Source of the DNA: Emmonsiellopsis sp. PD_33
Taxonomy: Eukaryota; Ascomycota; Eurotiomycetes; Onygenales; Ajellomycetaceae
Length of the DNA: 34,624 nucleotides
Assembly: GCA_032988165.1 (NCBI GenBank)
Contig: JANTQF010000367.1
Span: forward strand, 1-34,624
Direction: 5' to 3'
Shown piece after piece: positions 30,542 to 34,624 of the stretch. Under the pieces are notes generated by a model, which saw nothing but the letters and a program-made list of their open reading frames with translations, was not told where the DNA came from and did no database searches. How positions within the stretch are numbered: position 1 is the first letter of the stretch; each line of letters begins with the position of its first letter. Made by a program: the position numbers and the translations under genes.

Positions 30542-32168
30542 TGTGGTTGTTGTGTTTGGGGTTGTGTGGGGGGAGGAGAAGAAGAAGGGGAGTTTAGCAG
30601 ATAGGGAGTCGGCATGTAAGGGGGGGAAGAGGTTCATGAGGAAGTGGTAGATTGAGTCCATATATCTTTCCTTTTAGAAAATGATGATGCAGATAGATGG
30701 ACGGCGGGCAGGATAGGAGGAACGCATAGCTCCTTTGTTTGTTGAGATATATAAATATATATATATATACTCGCTTTGTCCAGGTCGCGTGTCGGGTGTC
30801 GGGTCAGGGACTCAGGGGGGATATTAATGTGTCATCCATGGCACTCTAGGCAGCTATAACAAGACACAGATAATCTCCAAATATAGTCAAGAAAGAGTCA
30901 TCTCCATCAAAAACAAAAATGTTACCGATAAAATCTCCGTCCGGCCCCCACCGTCCAAGCCTCCCCCCTTCGTGGGCCTCATGTGGGCCTGTATGCATCT
31001 GTACCTGGACTATGTAGAACTACTACTGTATCCGTAGAACTCCCCCCTGCCCTGGTCCCGATCAGCAATCAGCCTCATCGTTAGTCCAACCCTTAATCGA
31101 AACAACCAAATAACAGCCGACCTCGGGAGTCCCGGTTCCCAGGTCGTTGATACATAGGGCAGTTCGCTTCAAGTTCAAGTTCACTGAGCTGAGCTGAGCT
31201 GAAACGAACTGGGCGATTCAAGCTGGGCTGGGCTGGAGTAAGCTGAGCCTCACTGGGCTAACTAACTTAACTAACGAACCAACCAACTAACTATCCTGGT
31301 TCCTGGTTCCAGATCTCCTGGGACCTGGGTGCCTTGGTAACTACTACATGTAGTTATGCTATGGCATCTTGCTTTGCCGAATGGACGAACGAAACTGGAC
31401 CGAAACCGGGAAAAAAAAATTTTTTTTATTGCATGGAGAAATTTTCGAAAATTATGGAGATGGGTGGATTGGATGGATTTGTTCTTTAGGATGTTAATAG
31501 ATAGGGAGGTATAGAAATACTTAGAACCATCCTCCAGCTTACCATTAGTAAGGATTGATCCTTTTTGGTCTATCTAGTTGGATTCTCACAGGAGGAAAGG
31601 GAAGGGTTTGATAACTAGAACAGAACACACCCTGTCCAACAAGTCTGTTTATTGGGGAAGGGGGGAAGAGAGAGGGAGAGAGAGGGAGAGGAAGAGGTAT
31701 GTTTGGGAGCAAGGGGGAGAAGAAATGTGATTCAATATCAGGCCTGATACATAGTAGTTATCTAAAGGGCAACCAAGCAATCAATAGAGACCAACCCCCT
31801 TACTTTAATAGTATCAGTAGCTATTTATCAGAGTTACCATATCAGATTCCCCCCTTTTTTTCAGTTCTTATACCCAACCAACCAGCTAGTTGGTTATATA
31901 CATAAACCCGATCAATCAATCAATCAATACATTTAACTTCATAGTTTAAATCAAACTCCAATATTCACATTCAAATATTGTATATATATATCCCACCCAA
32001 AACCAAAACCAAAATCAAAAACCCAATCGCCATCCCGTCTATCTATATGATATATAACATAATCCGCTCGCTCGTAGCCATGAAATAAAGACAACAAAAC
32101 CCAAAAACAAAAACAAAAGATCCAGTAGATATACCATATACCACATAACAAAAGAAAAAAAACTCCAT
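30542..32168. other. Long intergenic region with simple repeats
   Basis: About 1.6 kb between the start of the SDR-like gene and the end of the transcription-factor gene. It contains an (AT)n tract at ~30748-30771, overlapping GAGCT/GGGCT pentamer repeats (31185-31260), CTAAC/CCAAC repeats (31257-31295), a purine tract (31664-31698) and (CAAT)n at 31911-31928. No coding region is supported. Confidence 0.6.
31185..31295. repeat. Pentameric/tetrameric simple repeats (GAGCT, GGGCT, CTAA/CCAA)
   Basis: Four GAGCT units near 31185-31203 are followed by GGGCT units (31223-31238) and then CTAA/CCAA tetramers. The pattern is imperfect and looks like slippage-derived low complexity rather than a binding-site array. 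Confidence 0.7.
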
Positions 32169-32361
32169 CTATCCCCTCCCCTCCAACGACGTCGCCGGCG
32201 ACGCCAGCCCTGAGACAACAGAGGGTAACGAGCCGGCTCGTCCATCGCCACCAGTAGCAGCAGCAGCAGCAGCAGTAGTAGTAGGAGCGGCAGCTGCTGC
32301 TGCTGCAGTAACATTTCGATTTCGATTTCGATTCCGACTCTGATTCTGATTCCCAGCCGTC

Positions 32362-32392
<31 letters not shown>

Positions 32393-34517
32393 ACGGACGA
32401 CTAGCATGGTGCGTCTTGGAGGTCTGCCGTTGCTGCTGGCCGGGCTTTCTCGCCCTCACCCTCTGTCCGCGCACACTACCACTACCATCGTCATCGTCGT
32501 CATGTTGTGGCTGCGGCTGTGGCTGGTGTTGCGGTTTGCTGTTCGGATGCGGGTACTCGTCTTCATATTCGGCTGAGGAGAAGGAGTAGATGTCTTCGTC
32601 TGCATCTGGATCTGCATCTGCATCCCCATGGGGCTTTCCTGAATGCGCCATCTGCTCGATCTCTTCCATCTCCATCTCCTCTTCGAGCTCCGGGTCGACG
32701 TCGAGGCTGTCCTCGTCCTCAGCGATGCCGATGGCAATGGGGTCATCTGCCGTTGCGCCCATGGCCAGGGCTATTCCACCACCCCCCATGCCCATACCCA
32801 TACCCATGCCCATACTCCTAGGCTGCCGCCCCCTCCCCTTCTCAACCATAATCTCCTCCAGCCCCCTCTTCCCAGGTACATTCCTCAACAAACACATCCC
32901 CACATCCAACCCCTCAATCGCACTAACCAAAAACTCCGCATCCTTACAACTAACACTCAGCGTCCAGCGATACTCACCCAGCCGCAGGCGGTAGAACTCT
33001 TCTTCCTCGCGCGTGACGGCCGTGGCGCGCAGGAGGATGCCGAAGGAGCTGATGAGGGCGAAGTTTGTGCGGGAGGCGGAGGGCCAGAAGGAGCGGAGGT
33101 GCGTGGGGCGGAGGCGGTTTACAAAGTCCATGGCGGAGATTAGGCGGGTTTTGGCGGCGGAGCGGCAGATGTGGGAGAGGTAGGGGTCGGCGGTTGAGGG
33201 GGTGAGGGAGCGGATTATGGTCCGGTGGAGGGTGATTTCGGTTGCGAAGTAGGCGAGGTGCAAAGTGCCGTTGAAATTGGGCGTGTCGGGGATAATAGAG
33301 TTGTAGCCGTATTGCTGCTGCTGGTGATGGGAGTTGCCGCCGTGGTGGTCCATTTTCAGTTCCTCGGGTAATCTGGTAAACCAATCCTTTAGTCGGATCT
33401 GGATAGGCTTTGCACGCTCGAGGATGATGCGCGTGCGCTGGGTGCCTGCCGCAGAGAAGTCGGCGGCGGCCTGGAGGGTGTAGAAGGTATCGAGGATGTC
33501 GGAGAGGATGGCTGTGAGGGTGACGAAGCGGCGGAAGAGAAGGGAGCCCGGCGGCGCTTCCGCCTCCCCGTCCACGTTGTTATTCATATTGATATTACTA
33601 CTGCCTCGCGTACAATACGCATCCGTAAAGTCCACAGCATCCAGCTCGCGCACGGTCCAATTGGCCTTGAAAATATGCGACGGCCGCCCATGCACCAGCG
33701 CACACCACTTATCCTGCACATACAGCGCCCAGGCAATGCGCTTGCGCAGGCCGCGCTCCCACGCGCCGATCTTCCAGGCGCTGCAGTCCTGGTGCAGGCC
33801 CAGGTCGAAGCCGACGGTGACCAGCTGCGCGATGAGGGTGGGTGTGTTTAGGGGTGATTTCTGCGAGAGCAGGAGGCCCGCTTGGATCGTGGAGATGTGG
33901 GCGCGCGCCAGGGACTCGTTTAGGAGGCGGGTGGCCATGGCTTCAAGGCGGGTTGCGTCTGGACGGCGCAGGTGGGCTCCAGCAGCGCCGATGGCGGTGG
34001 GATCTAGCCATTTGAGCGCTACGAAGTAGACGGCGGCGAGGAGGACGGGGGATAGGTTCCTTCTCGTCTGGTAGGCGTGGCGGAAGGCATCTTCCATGAG
34101 CACGGGGAAGGTCGGGTGGACATGTTGGAAGAAGTTGTCGACGAGCGTGGGACCAAAGGGGGCGACGAGGTTCTCAATCGCCTCGATGGAAACGGTGTGC
34201 AGTTCCAGCCGCACGTGGGAGCCGTCAATCATCCGCATGAAGGTGCCGTCGTCGGCGAATTTGCGCACGCGCGAGGTGGCCAGGGGGCTCTCGCTGTTGT
34301 GGTCTAGCGAGAGGTAGTCGAGGAGCAGGGGTTCGAGTTCGGTGGTGAGGCCGATGTGCTGGCTGGTGAGGAAGGGGTCCTCGGGCGGGGAGATGGGGTG
34401 TAGATGTGAGTGTGGGTGTGGGTGTGGGTGTGGGTGTAGGGGGTTGCCGCGGAGGAGGGAGTCGGGCAAGGCGCTGGCGCCGGACATGGGCGAGGTTGGA
34501 CACAAAAATCGACGCAG
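32169..34517 (-). CDS. Dal81/TamA-like nitrogen-pathway transcription factor, C-terminal part (N-terminus off window)
   Basis: The frame is open from 34517 to a stop at 32169 (about 782 residues). It probably begins at an ATAG acceptor, since an in-frame stop lies just upstream. Residues ~55-80 (LTTELEPLLLDYLSLDH, SPLATSRVRKFADDGTFMRM) and the fungal_trans homology region (VEKYF-like NFFQHVHPTFPVLMEDAF, LAAVYFVALKWLD, STIQAGLLL, FDLGLHQDCSAWKIGAWE, RKRIAWALYVQDKWCALVHGRPSHIF) match the Dal81/UGA35/TamA group. These nuclear regulators cooperate with pathway factors for GABA, urea and amino-acid use. Their N-terminal Zn2Cys6 domain is not in this window and is expected to the right. The last ~200 residues are extreme low complexity: Met-Gly repeats, acidic stretches, Gln/His, Thr-Ala and Arg-Asn repeats and poly-Ala. 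The N-terminal part has a His-Pro repeat. Confidence 0.82.
32230..32400. repeat. Coding tri-/hexanucleotide repeats at C-terminus of the TamA-like gene
   Basis: Tandem units GCAGCA/GTAGTA, GATTTC, and TGCTGT are read on the minus strand as poly-Ala, Arg-Asn and Ala-Thr repeats. A further block of CCCATA/CCCATG units at ~32787-32815 encodes Met-Gly repeats. The hexanucleotide unit keeps the frame, so copy-number change would alter length without a frameshift. Confidence 0.8.
34400..34440. repeat. GGGTGT hexanucleotide repeat in TamA-like gene
   Basis: Direct GTGGGT/GGGTGT units around 34407-34437 encode a His-Pro dipeptide repeat on the minus strand near the start of the visible frame. Confidence 0.8.
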
Positions 34518-34624
34518 CTATGGGGCTCACTGCCCTGTTCCTTCTCTACCTTATCCGCTTTTCCTGTAGTTATGCCGCGAAGCGGTATCCCGCCCGTCAA
34601 AAGATCTTCTTCTTTTTGGCAACC

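Noticed and set aside
1..34624. tRNA, rRNA, CRISPR arrays, LTR or TIR transposons, bacterial-type operons
   Set aside because: Scanning by eye for B-box-like GGTTCGANTCC, regularly spaced repeats, long terminal repeats and transposase or reverse transcriptase motifs found none; short degenerate relics could be missed.

Overview
The window looks like nuclear DNA of a filamentous ascomycete (Pezizomycotina), most likely Eurotiomycetes/Eurotiales. This rests on the protein repertoire, short 50-170 bp GT-AG introns with CTRAC-type branch points, dense genes on both strands, and moderate GC. The genus is not resolved. Both ends of the window cut through genes.

Left part (1-9.7 kb): the 3' end of a Ctr-type copper transporter; an F-box/JmjC protein on the minus strand that shares a divergent promoter with a five-exon eIF4A gene; a 2.3 kb AT- and homopolymer-rich gap; a two-exon coiled-coil protein whose C-terminal half resembles a retrotransposon Gag capsid domain; and a three-exon FAHD1-like fumarylacetoacetate hydrolase family enzyme.

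Middle part (10.2-19.7 kb) is the accessory-looking segment. A large secreted subgroup-C (killer-toxin-alpha-like) GH18 chitinase with LysM and chitin-binding domains is transcribed away from a small secreted protein gene. Both carry a single in-frame nonsense codon inside otherwise intact reading frames. Next comes a protein made of two diverged copies of one ~250-residue unit, with a change of frame at the junction, and then a small two-exon gene. Low gene density, short palindromes and a tandem duplication are also present. This is the part most likely to be decaying, strain-variable or involved in antagonism.

Right part (20.2-34.6 kb) is housekeeping: an SRRM1-like PWI/RS splicing factor, the spindle-checkpoint kinase Mps1, mitochondrial ribosomal protein bL21m divergent from the 60S biogenesis factor NSA2 (with 3-nt and 11-nt exons), an SDR-fold protein lacking the usual catalytic residues, and the C-terminal portion of a Dal81/TamA-like nitrogen transcription factor running off the right edge.

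Exon boundaries were set by hand from splice consensus, phase and family conservation; none was tested against transcripts. No tRNA, rRNA, CRISPR array or intact transposon was recognised.
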